From Lichenostomus cassidix (Eukaryota; Chordata; Aves; Passeriformes; Meliphagidae): a DNA stretch of 64,000 bases. The first letter of the stretch is position 1. Each line of letters starts with the position of its first letter. The stretch lies in assembly GCA_008360975.2 (NCBI GenBank), contig CM039211.1, forward strand, positions 65,624,565 through 65,688,564, given 5' to 3'. This document shows positions 1 through 12,100 of this stretch, in pieces. Made by a program: the position numbers and the translations under genes. Under the pieces are notes generated by a model. The model was not told the DNA's origin. It searched no databases and saw only the letters and a list, made by a program, of their open reading frames with translations.

Positions 1-13
1 ATCCTGTTGGTAC

Positions 14-163
14 CTTGAACTCTTTCTCTAGGACACTGTTGTGGCCTGAGGTCTCATCTTCTCGAAGGGAGTGGACAAGGGTGGCGATGCTCTCCACTGG
101 GACTCCGGTGTTGCCACAGAGCAAGCCTTCGAGCAGTGCCTCGTACAGGAAGCTGTATTGCTC
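14..163 (-). CDS. RPTP exon 24: end of D1 and D1-D2 linker
   Basis: 150 nt, phase 0-0. It encodes [13 protein letters not shown], then [12 protein letters not shown] and finally LEKEFK. The CGNTGVP linker and the EEF-like end are what two-domain RPTPs of R2B type show before D2. A donor follows at 12-13, so the gene continues beyond the left edge. Confidence 0.92.
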
Positions 164-3100
164 CTGCATGGGGATACGGGTCAGCTGTGCAGTCTGGAGA
201 CACTCCAGGAGGAACCCTGGAACTCCAGACCACCAGCTGTCCTCAAACTGTGCCAGAAGTGAGCCACGTTCATCCTTCACCTTCCTGCTGCGAATGCCTG
301 AGGCCAGACACTCCTCATTGCAGCTAGCCCTGCTTTGGGACACATCCAGCAACTCCAGCAACCCAGAAAAGATCATCTTCCTGTGGTTTAATGCTCCCTC
401 TCAGACCAGACCCCTGCTCTGGAGAAGGCAGCCCAGAAAACCTTAGACAAGTATCTGGTTGGTCCAGCCTAACCTAATCTTCTCCAAGGGGACCCAGCAC
501 TAAGCAGAGCATGGGGACATAGTCCTTAGGCCAGGACATGGCTGCCTAGGAGATGCTAGGAGGGCACACATCTTGAAAGCCTGAGGGACAGGTGGACTCT
601 CATTAATGATCCTTGCCTGCAAGACAGCCCTTCTACATCAGGGTGACCAGTGCATACAAATACTGCTGATACCTCAGTCTCAGGGAAACACAGATCCCAA
701 CTAGGTTTGGGAAAACAGGATCCTGCAGTCTCCACCACCTGACAGCCCCAGTCCCTGTGGCTAGATGATGACTGGCATGGCTAGTGTGGCTTTTCATGCC
801 ACATCCCTGGGAAGGGTGGTGTTGAGAGCAAAGAGTCAGAAGCAGAAGAATGGCAAGGAGGATGGTGGATTCACTCAAGTGGCCTTACAGCTGGGAAGTG
901 ACAGTGTGAGAAATCCCATATATTGTACATAAACACCTACTGCTATTTGCCCTCTGTCTGCTTTGAGAAGTAGAAACTCTGTGTAGTGATAATGTAGGTA
1001 TTTACAGAGATGTGGAAGCCACTCTCACGAACATGCTTGAGCTCCCTGTTTTGGGAGAGAGATTGAAGACCAGAGATCATGAAAGCCCAGAGGAGGTCAC
1101 AACATGGCTGGTAAACCACACGCACATGGGCCCTTTTATCAAAGGGACAAACAGCATCCCTGCCATCCCCCAGGATGGACTGAGCCTGCTGGTGCCAGCA
1201 TTCCTGTTTTGTGTCACCTCCTGGGTGTTGCTTCAGGATCCTCCAGCTAGACTCTTTGCTTTTCAGCCATAGTGTTGTGGTTGTTCTGGTCACCTGGCTT
1301 TGTCAGCTCCCACAGGTGGGAATTGGATCTGCAGGCTGAGATGTGCAGGGAACAAGTAACTCTCCTCACCTTGGTCTGCACCATGCTGACCCGCTGCTCC
1401 CGCAGCTGCTGCACACAGTGAAACACATCCACCTTCCCCTCAGCCTTCCCCATCTTCAAGAGGAAGTCCAGGGCGATGAAGGTACCTGTGCGCCCAATCC
1501 CTGCACTGAGGACACAGAAGATTGTGGGTCAGTGCCACCCCTGCCAGCCATGCCCAGCATCCAAGCACCCCCAGCCCAGTACCTGCAGTGCACCAACACG
1601 GGTCCAGCAGGCGATTCCAGCACCCGCTTGTTCACCACCTCCACCAAGCACAGGAGCTGGGAAGGATTTCTGGGGACTCCGTGGTCTGGCCACAGCAGGT
1701 AATGAAACTGCTCCACTGCTCTTGGAAGAGCACAGCCTGCCTGCAAAGAGACAAACATGGCTGGCAACATGGAGCTGGAAGCGACCAGGAAACTTGTGTG
1801 AAGTGGTTGCATGCCAACAAGGAGAGAGCAGTGGAGAAAACTGCTTCTGAGGGGCACCAGCACACACTGCTCCCTCCAGCACCCACACCATAAGGACTGC
1901 TCTACTATAGTTCCTTAGACAGAAAAGGGCAGATTCATCCATCACACAGCCATGCAATCAATTTTGTTCTCTGCTTCACCATGCTGTGAACAGTGAACAC
2001 AATGCAGTAAATGCCGCTTGTGCCCCAGAGGAAATTATAAAAATCACAATTTTGGGTGCTTCCTTAGTCATCAAAAAGACCTGGCTTGCCCAGAAAAGAT
2101 ACTGCCAAAGGCTGTTACTACACAAATGTGAATGTAGTCACTTTTGTTACCAGCCCATTATGCATTTTCCCCTAAACATCATATTCACTTGGCATGAACT
2201 AATGAACTAATGCTACATCTTACCATCAGGTGCTCTTGAAGCTTTATCTTTCAGCTACATTTTGCTCTAGGCAAGACAAGAAAGGCCAGGAATATGCATA
2301 ACTGCAATTTCTTTATATTGCACCTCTTTTCCCTCCTTGCAGCTCCTTCAGTTTATGCTCTTTATCTTAGGTGTAACTTCAGCAGGAGCACCCATCTTGA
2401 GAAACAACCTTATGTAGGTTATCTTAAACCATAAACTATCAAAACTATTTGTCCAGGTTTAGGACTAAAAGTGACCAAGGAGCTTCAGTGTGGACCTTCT
2501 GCAGATTGATTCAGGTGACAGGCAGGCACCTGTCCCGTCATCCTGGATGTGCAGAACTTCCATTTTATAGCTTTTGACTGCTTTTATATCCTTTGTAATC
2601 ACCTCACCCAAGCCCTCAGGAATCCACAATATTCCCAAGTGCATCATCAATCCAGACACATCTGGGGTGACCACTGGAGATGATTGACTGCCTTTGCCTG
2701 ACACAGAAACCTGGGACTCATGTCCTGGCATGGAATCCAGTGATAGCAACATGCTAACACCAGACCTCATGCTGGGGACCAGGCAGGGCTCCCCATGGTG
2801 TAAGTGGCTGACAGCTCTCACCAGCTGCTGAAACCCAATTGTATCCTGCATTCCCACCTCAGCTTCATGCCAGGCTTACCTTCTGCAGGCAGAAGATGCG
2901 TTTTACAAGGCCTGTGGTGGCCCAGGTGTTGTTGAGTGTCACAGTGAAGTCGCCGTAGACCTGCTCCTGCTCCGGCCAATACTGCTCACACTTTATCTGT
3001 CAACAGCAGTGAGACCTCTGGGCACGAGCAAACTCACAAGAGGAGCATTGCAGGGGTGCAGAGCTGCTCCCTGCCCTCACTGACAGCAACACCGGGAGCA

Positions 3101-6100
3101 CAGCAGGCGTGGAAGCCTGGGCTCTGGTGGTGCCCAAGCTGAGTGTGGTCTGAGGGGTTTTCTCTACCTTGTTCTGCTCCACTAAGCCCGTCAGCATCAC
3201 AATGACTGAGGTCTTCTCCTGCCAGACCATCTGCCAGAAATCCACCACCGTCCCAGCCAAGGGGCCTTGGGAAGGAAGAGGAGAGCCCTACGCTAGTGTT
3301 GAGGCCATGGGGGTGTGTTCCCAGGCACAGTTCAGATGTTCCCAGGTTTCCCTCTCCCCAGGGACAGAGGTGCAGACAGAGGGCATCAGCACCTGGCAGG
3401 GTTGCTGGGCACATCGGCTTCATCACCATGTTAGGAATTAGGACAAGGAGAAGGGAGAGAAGATGAGCCCAGGACAGGTCAGGGATTCACTGCTGCTTTA
3501 GGGGCTCCCACATGCAGACCCTCAAGATGATTGTGAGCTTCTCCCACATTTAGGGTCCTATTTCCCAAAGAGCATTTCTGCAGCTCTGCAGGGAGCCCAA
3601 GACCTCCTCATTCCATGCTGCACAGAGCAGACAAACACATCCAGGCTTTGCACTGTTGGGAGGAGACTGGATCCAAGTGAACTGGGAGCAGATGTGACAG
3701 GCATTTGCAGGATTGTCCCTGTCACGCCCCCCCGCCAAAGGGAGCAAACTAGGCTTGTGGGTGGAAGGACCATATCCTCAGACTGGGCAGTGCAGACACC
3801 AGCTCCAGCTGCTGCCAAGCCACCACTGAGAGCTTCCACGTCCTGCAGCTGCTGTAGCCACTGTCCAGGACAGAGACCCTGGAGATACAGGGCTTTGGAC
3901 TGAGCCATACACAGCTCCATGGCTGCTATCCCAGTTCCCCACTCCCCAGATTGCTCATGGCAGTGACTGGCATCTCCTGAGGATGAGGTTTGGGAGCACC
4001 TACCTTGAGCTGCAATAAAGAAGTGTGGACTTCGGTAGCTCTGCAGGGGAGAGATTCAAACAGCTCTGATCACATGGGTTAAATGTTTAACAGGGTATGA
4101 AATAAAAGATCCACCTCCACAGGCACCAAACCCAGAGCCCCCAGCACAGTGTGTCCCACAGCACTACTCTTGGCCAGCACAGAGAGTGGGTACCCAGGGG
4201 CTGTACCTCAGCTCCTCACACAGTCCCCTCACACAGGTCCCTTTTTGTTAGAGATGGGAACTGCACTCAAACCCAGAGTACTCCAGGCAGCTCAGAGTGG
4301 ATTCAGGGGAAGCAACATCCCAAGACCTGCTAGAACTTGAAGGCAAAAGTGCCAGACCTCAGAGCCTCCCATGTGAGCAGGACTGTCCTCACCCAGCACC
4401 TCAAGCCAGACACCTTTCCTACTCTTCCCAGGGCAGCAATTCCTCACTACCTACATCCACGTAGCTGGCATTGATGTAACCATTCCCAGTGTCAGAGGGC
4501 TGCAACACCACACGGCAGTGATCATCTGAAAGAGAAGGGAGGTGGATGCTTTAGGGCAGCCACAAAGAGACTGATTAAGGGGGAAGATGTAATTTATTAA
4601 GGTCTGTGACTGTCTGTTGTCTCCTCAGCAGCACACCAGGTCTCAAGATATGTTCAGGGGCAAAGAACGGCTGATGAGACAAAGGGTGACATGGCACAGC
4701 AGGAAATGCAATGGGGTTTTAGAGATTATGAAATGGCCAAATGTACACACCATGTGGGGCCCAGAGGAGCTTTGAATTTTGAAAGAAATTGGGTCACACT
4801 TTTCCACAAATACCTGCCTCTGGGTGGGACATGGCAGTGTTCAGCAATAACTACCATCAGGAACAGGAATATAGTGATGTTTGATTAAGTTTGCAAGAGG
4901 ATTTGAAGAACAGAACAAGGATTCTCCAACTGGATATTGAACAGTGGGGCCAGAAATCCCTCTGGGTTTCAGTGGCCATGGAGGATGAGATGAATAGCTC
5001 AATATTCCTGAAGCGCTGGAGGGGCACCTACACCAGCCCAGCACCCTGTGCTACCCCAACCAGCTCCAAGTGCCTGAGGCAATTGCTGCAGAGCTCTGCT
5101 TACACGGGATGATGCTCTTGTAGCGGTTCTTGCTTTGATTACATAGCTCCCTTCCAGCCTCGCAGGGGTGCAACAAAGTGGAAGATAGTTGCTGCAGAGG
5201 AAGAAAACAAGACCACTCAGCATTGGGATGTATTCTGGGGCTGGCCAAAGCCAACTGCGTCACACATCCAGGGAAGGGGTGAGGGCTGGGTGGGCAGTGC
5301 AGCTGGTTGGGAAAGCAAAGCTAAACCAGACCTGATATTCTTTAAGAAGCCCAGCATCATGCCTGTCAACTGATTCATCATCTGTCTGATCTGCCTCCAT
5401 TTCTTCCCTCTTAAACATCTTCAGAGTCTCCAGCAGTTCCTCCACTGGAATCTGTGTGTTTGGTTTGCATACATCTGCAGAGACCACAAGGATAGGACTT
5501 CAGCATCCAACTGATGCTAAACTGGCCAGCCCTGGAACTCTGCAGCTGGGACTGAGATGGTATTGCAGCTGCTAGGACCTCTCCAAACTTTAGATTGTCC
5601 TTCCCCACACAGGTCCCTTCTTCTGGGAGGCATCCCTTTCCCCATGCCAGCCAGCTCTGATCACCTTGTTCCTGCAAGGATCTTATGGACCCTGCAATCA
5701 TCCCACCTGTGCTTTTAACAGACAGCCTGTCTAGACAAGGTATACAGGGCCTTTGCTCATACTTCACCTTTTTGACATCCTCTCAGGGGTATAGTGCTGT
5801 TGTTCTCTGATGCTTTTGAATTGTTGCGCTTTAGCCTGCAAAACAGCAAATCAGACCAGCAGAACAGAGAGACAGAGGAGAGGCTGTTGCCCATCTAAAC
5901 ACCCTGCCTCCCACCCTGCTTCATCTCAGGATCCATTTGGACACTCCCTGCCACTCAAGCTGCAGAATGCCTCACACAGGGAAGGAAAGGTGAGGCACAT
6001 ACTGACCTGAACAGAACAAAGAGCAGCAAAATCCCCAGTGCCAGGAATGCAACAGTCAGTGCTACTGCTATAACCACAGGCTTCCTGTCCAGCAGAGATG

Positions 6101-9100
6101 ATGGCTCCTGCCCTGCAAGAAGCACAGCCCAGGCTCAGGCTTCTGCACAGCCTGAAGGAAGCATTGGGAAATCCCATATGGTCATGGTGAGAAAAGCAAC
6201 TTTCCTTGTCTTCCACCCTAGTCTGTGCATTAGAAAAAAGATAAATAGGGGCAGAAGGAGCAGGTGCTTGCTTTATTATGGACCCTGTGTCCCTGACAGT
6301 CCCTGTCAGCCCTGACAGCCCAGGCACTGCCAGCGTCTGGCAAGGTTATTTGCATTTAGGGGTTGCACACACACTGGGGGAGCACTGGGACTAGAACTAA
6401 ACATGGGGTGATGGCAGGGGTGATGTGCAAGGTCCAGCAGCCAGTGGGGCCACACCTGCCCCAGTGTCCTGAGGATGTCCAAAGTCCATCTACCATAGAT
6501 CGCCTCAGGACCCAGAGAATTTCTATGAAGACTGAAGTAGGACAGCACCCAGCCACATCTGCACTGGGCAAGCTCATTTCCAGGGAAGCTGCCAGGATGG
6601 CAAAAGGGAACGTGCAGGAGACAGGCTTGGGCACCAGGAGCAAGGAGATACTTACCTAGGGAGAAGCTGTAGCAGACACAGATGACCTTCTGTAACTGTT
6701 GGAGGAGACACGAGGGAGAACTCAGCCCACTCCTGCAGCACTACCCTAACTGGCAGCAAAGATCCCCACCCAGGGCCACTGAGTGACCCCAGGGACACCA
6801 GGGACACCATCCTGCCAAGGCATGGCAGAGGAATCTGCCCTCACAGCCAGCCCAGTATCCCCAAAGAGGGATATCCCCCGAGGGGCCCAGTATCCCCAGA
6901 GAGCAGGAGCACCCCGATGAATACCTGCGATGAAGGGCGGACGAGGAGAGCCGTGTAGTCCCAGCCCAGGTGGAGGGCAGCATTGTGGTATTCCCGCCCG
7001 CGGCTCCCGTCGCCCAGCACGAAGTCCATGGGGGCTGTGAGGTTGAAAATAGCGGCCCGGTAGATACTGGTATTGAGGAACGGTGGCTGCACTGAGCAGA
7101 TGCTCTCGATCACGGAGGTGTTGTGCGTCGGGACCACCAGCAGCCCGTGCTCCCTGCAGGGCCGAAAGTTAGCGGCATGGGGGACAGTGGGGACAGTGGA
7201 ACGGAGGCTTCTGCAGGCCACTACTGGGGTGGGAAGCACCATCCCGGAGCTGCAGAGCTGCGGGGGCTGTACTCACATGGATCCCTCAGAGGGAAGGGCG
7301 ATGGGGTGCAGGGGAAGCACGGCTGTCCCTTGGGATGGGGCGATGTCACGGACGCTGCGGCAGCGGATGCCCAGGGGCTGCGCGGTGTCTGGAGGGGAAC
7401 AGCCGGGGAACGAGCATGGCAGGGCCGTGCGAGGAGCAGGGGCAGCCTCGGGCAAGGCAGGCTGCAGAGCACAGCTCCTCTGTGCCCAGACTCCTGGGAC
7501 AGGGACACAGCAAAGCTTACCGGAGCTGCTGAGCTGAAACTCCCTGACCAGCGCAGGCCCGTCTCCAGCAGCCGTCCGTGCCCGCATCGTCACGGCGTAG
7601 CTGGTGCCAGGGTTGTGCTCTGCTAGCCGGTACTCGGTGACGGAGCCATTGAGCCACAGCCGCGTGTGTTCTAGCATGCTGCTGTCCCCTGCATTCCTGG
7701 CTGTGATGCTCAGCTGCGGACAGGAAACACAGCTGGAATGCAGCAGCTCCCATCTGCCCGCTGGGAAGGTGCTCACCGCTGGCACCATCCGTGCCAGCCT
7801 GAGCTTCCCTGTGCCTGCCCGGCTGGGGAAGGCACCGGAGAGGAATGGGCAGGAGCCTCAGCCCCGTGCATGGACCTCAAAGGAGAGGAGAGGAAAGAAG
7901 GCATTTGGAGCCAACACTCCGAGGGGCTGCCTCTGTTAGCAAAGGGCTGAACCTCTGTGAAGGGAAGAGGAAGGCTGTTTGAAGGGGTCTAGATACATGT
8001 ATTGAGTCTGAGGACAGATCTTGCAATATCACAGGCACTGTGTTGACATCCTACACAGGAGGAGTTCTGAGCTTTTCTTTCTTCCTACAAGTCATCACGA
8101 CTATCCCTTTCCCCTGCTTCCCAGTCTGTCTGCCCAGAGTTCCAGGCCAAGAGGTGAGGCTCTGCCCTGGTCCCTTGGTACCTCATATCCAATGATCTCC
8201 CCTTTGCAGGGGGGCAGCGCCTTCCACCTGAGAGAGCCCCTGTCGGGATCCAGCCACAGCTTCTCCGGTTTGTCCGGCACTGGAAGCACAGGAGGATGGG
8301 GTCACACACAGGCCCATGAGCAGGGGCTGAGGCCAGAGCAGGGTGCAGGCAGCTCCTGGCTATGGAACAGGCTGCAAAGGGACTCCCTAAGAAGGGCTTG
8401 TGCCCTGCAAAGGCTGCATGTGCTGCAGCAGTGGGAAGGATAACAGTGTGGTGTGGAGTGGGACAATGAGAAGGGGACATGGCCTGCTCAGGGTCCTGCA
8501 CAGCCCATTCCCCAGAGCCCCACAGGATCCAGGCAGCCCTGATCCCAAGCACATCACTGCAGGGAGCAGAGATGCTCTGGCTGAGCTGACAGGTGAAAGG
8601 CACTTTTACATCTCATCTAGGTGGACACACACCTGTTTCTTTCGTCCTTTCGTGTTTTCTGTAAATGACCGTGCTGTGGGGTGAGTCAAAGATGACAACG
8701 TACTCAGTGAAGGGCTGCAAAGGGGAGCAGGTGAATGTTCCCTCCTGGCCATGTAATATCTCCTCTACCTTCACCTCCTCAGCCTCACAGGAAGTGGAGG
8801 AAGGCACTGCCATCTGGCACTTGGCCCTCATGCCCTGGCAGGCATCAGGGAACCTGCAGGTCCAGTTCAGTTTGATGCTGGTGCTGGAAATCTCAAAGGT
8901 CTCATGGTCAACCTGGATGGCTTCTGTGAAGGAAAGATTGCCAGAGGGTCACACTATTCGCTTCCCACCCCAGCCACGTAAGGATGCTGCAGTGAGATAT
9001 CCTTGCTCACCACCCAGCCTGCTGGGAGGGAATGTGAGAGAGTGAGGGTGGTCACTCCACCTCTCTCGAAGGGGAGAGAGGGAATCCAAGAGAGTGTGTG

Positions 9101-12100
9101 CCCAGCTGGGCTACATCACAGCTCACAGGCCACAGCATAGGCATCCTGCCTCCCTCAAAGCCTCTGAGCTGTGTGTGGCTGCAGTCATCCTTTGGTGCCA
9201 CAGGAGAGAACAACAGGAGATGTTTCATCCTTTGGTGCCATGGGAGAGCATGACAGGAGATATTTCGTCCTGGCCTGGAAGCAGGAGCTGCTTCCACAGT
9301 CACCAACCCCACAGCACTGGGCCCAAGGAAAAACCCTGCCCTGCCCTTCTCCATGCTGTCCCCCTCAGAGACATTCTAAGGATCCCCCCTGCAAAGGACT
9401 ATCCTGCTCCTCAACCCTTTCTTACCAATGCATTTCACTTCTGATATCTGAATCCAGTGATCATGGATGTCTTTGGCCTTCCACAAGAGTCTGTACTCAT
9501 GTGTCCCATAAGAGTCATACTGGACTTCACTCTCACATTTGATTTCTGTGAAAGATGGCTGGAAACCTTCAGGGCAGCTCAGCATCACTTTTTCATCCTT
9601 CTCGTAATTCTCCTGGTTTGGTGCTAGCTGGAGTCTGGAGTCCCACCGGGGTCTTTGACATATTTCTGTCAGAGGTGACAGTGGGTGTTATTTGTGCTGG
9701 GAGGGGATGAGATGGGGTAGGGGTGAGTGGTGGGAGAGAAATCCCCAGCAACCCTCCAGCTTCTGAAGGGAGAGGGAAGGTGACACATTGATCTGCTGGG
9801 GTATGAGCTGCGCCCAGCCTGGTGGGAGGGAATGTGAGAGACTGAAGGTGGTCACTCCAGCTCTCTCAAAGGCCTGTGCCTGGGATGATCAGGTTGAGCT
9901 GACAGGTGAGGGGACCATTTATCCACCTGTGACACAGCCCTTTTCTCCAATATTTCTGTGCACATACCTGCTTCCTCTGTCCTGAACAACCGTGAGAAAA
10001 GGGTTGTGCTGGGGGGCAATTCAATGGTGACGCTGTACTCAGTGGAGGGCTGCAAAGGGGAGCAGGTGAATGTTCCCTCCTGGCCATGTAATATCTCCTC
10101 TACCTTCACCTCCTCAGCCTCATAGGAAGGGGAGGAAGGCACTGCCAGCTGGCACTTGGCCCTCATGCCCTGGCAGGCATCAGGGAACCTGCAGGTCCAG
10201 TTCAGTTTGATGCTGGTGCTGGAAATCTCAAAAGTCTCATGGTCAACCTGGATGGCTTCTGTGAAGGAAAGATTGCCAGAGGGTCACTCTATTCCCTTCC
10301 CCTCCCAGGTGTGCAAGGATGCTGCAGTGAGGCGTGCCTGCTCACCACCCAGCCTGCTGGGAGGGAATGTGAGAGACTGGAGGTGGTCACTCCACCTCTC
10401 TCGAAGGGAAGCAGGAGGAGTTGAACAGGAATAGATGTGGGTGAATGAGTGGACTTCTACTGCTCAAGCAATTTTCCCCATTGATTCAAAACTGAGGTGT
10501 CTGAGTGTCCCAGAATCTCTCCAGTCCAACAAGTACAGCTCGGTTTTCTCTTGGAGGGGACAGGAATGTCCTAAGCTGTGAGAAGATGATGCCAAGCCTG
10601 CACCCACCAAGCCACAGAGCCTGGAGGAGCCCAGCCCACAGGGAGCAAGCTGTGGTACTCACAGCTGTATGGTCTGAGAGGACACAGGCCACAAAGCCTC
10701 TCATGAACACCCTTATTGTGACACCCCCGGTGGTGATCTGCAGACTGGACTCAATGCTGCCTTCAGCAGAATCTGCCATTTCCCCAGGCAGCATGGAGCC
10801 AGAAAGCTCCTGTGCCCCCACATCCTGCTTTTCCTGCTCAGGAAGGGCAGAGCAGGGCAGCCAGGAATGCTCCTGAGGCCTCCTTACCAGTGCACTCCAC
10901 GCCGGATGGAATGTTGACCCAGCTACCTCTGGAGTCTTTTCCAGTCCAGACTTCTCTGTATACAGGTTTCCCATTAGTGAAGGACTGGACTTGGCTCCCA
11001 CATTTGACATGGGTGAAGCGTGGCTGGAAACCTCCAGGGCAGCTCAGCATCACTTGTTGGTTTTTCTTGTAATTCTCCTGGTCTGGTGCCAGCTGGAGTC
11101 TGGAGTCCCACTGGGGTCTTTGACATATTTCTGTCAGAGGTGACAGGGGGTGTTATTTAGGCTGGGAGGGGATGAGATGGGGTAGGGGTGAGGGGTGGGA
11201 GAGAAATCCCCAGCAACGCTCTGAAGGGAGAGGGAAGGTGACACATTGATCTGCTGGGATGTGACCTGCAGGCAAGCCTTGTTGGGAGGGGATTTTGTCT
11301 TTTCTTCTGCATGGAAAGTGTGAAGGATCACTCATCCCTCAAACTCCCCCATTCACTTCGCTGTGTCCAGGGACACCAGATGCTCTTCTTCATAGCTCAG
11401 CACAGGGAAATTCCCAGGACAGTCATCCCTGCATGAGGAGACTCCCTCCAATCTCTCACTCAGGAAGGTCACCCAACCCAGCTCAGGTGGCACTTGCTGG
11501 GCCCTGGCACCACCACTCCTGCTGACATGCATGTCCCTTCAGCCATGGCTCATCCCTCCCACTGGATCAGCCACACCCCTGTTACACTTGTGGGGTCCCT
11601 GTTGTGTCTCACTCAGCCCCTTGGCTGCTCTCCCTCTGCCCCACACTGCTGGGCAGTGGGACATGGGGGTGAGCAGTGCCTTCTCCTTGCACATCTGCTT
11701 TACCAATGTCCCTGTCCCTTTCTCCTGGCACAACCCTTCCTTCTTCATGTCACCTCCTCACCAAATTCACCATCCTCCAGGCTCAGTAGGCACAGCTGGT
11801 CCCAGCACTTTGTCCAGTGCTGCAGGGAGAGGCTTTGTGGCAATGAGTTCCTACAGACAAGGCTGCTAGCTCCTGGGAAGGAGTTCTTGCCTGTTCAAAG
11901 CTGTGCAAGAAGCTCTGTGAGGCCTGAAAGGGCTTAAAATATAATTTTCCTTCTCCCACATGAGCACACATGGGATCTCCCAAGGTTCAGACCAACCTCT
12001 GAACAGCCACAAAGGGAAATGCTGGTGACAAGCCACTTGTGCTCGGGCTTTGCTTTCAAACAGCCCTGATAGCAGAAGGCCTGAGATGCCCATGTGAGCC

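Noticed and set aside
14..5474. Assignment of the phosphatase to CD45 (PTPRC)
   Set aside because: FN3 domains plus tandem phosphatase domains suggested it, but the D1 motifs, the CGNTGVP linker and the FVLGDGS membrane-proximal domain fit the R2B family better, and the CCP-like modules fit neither.
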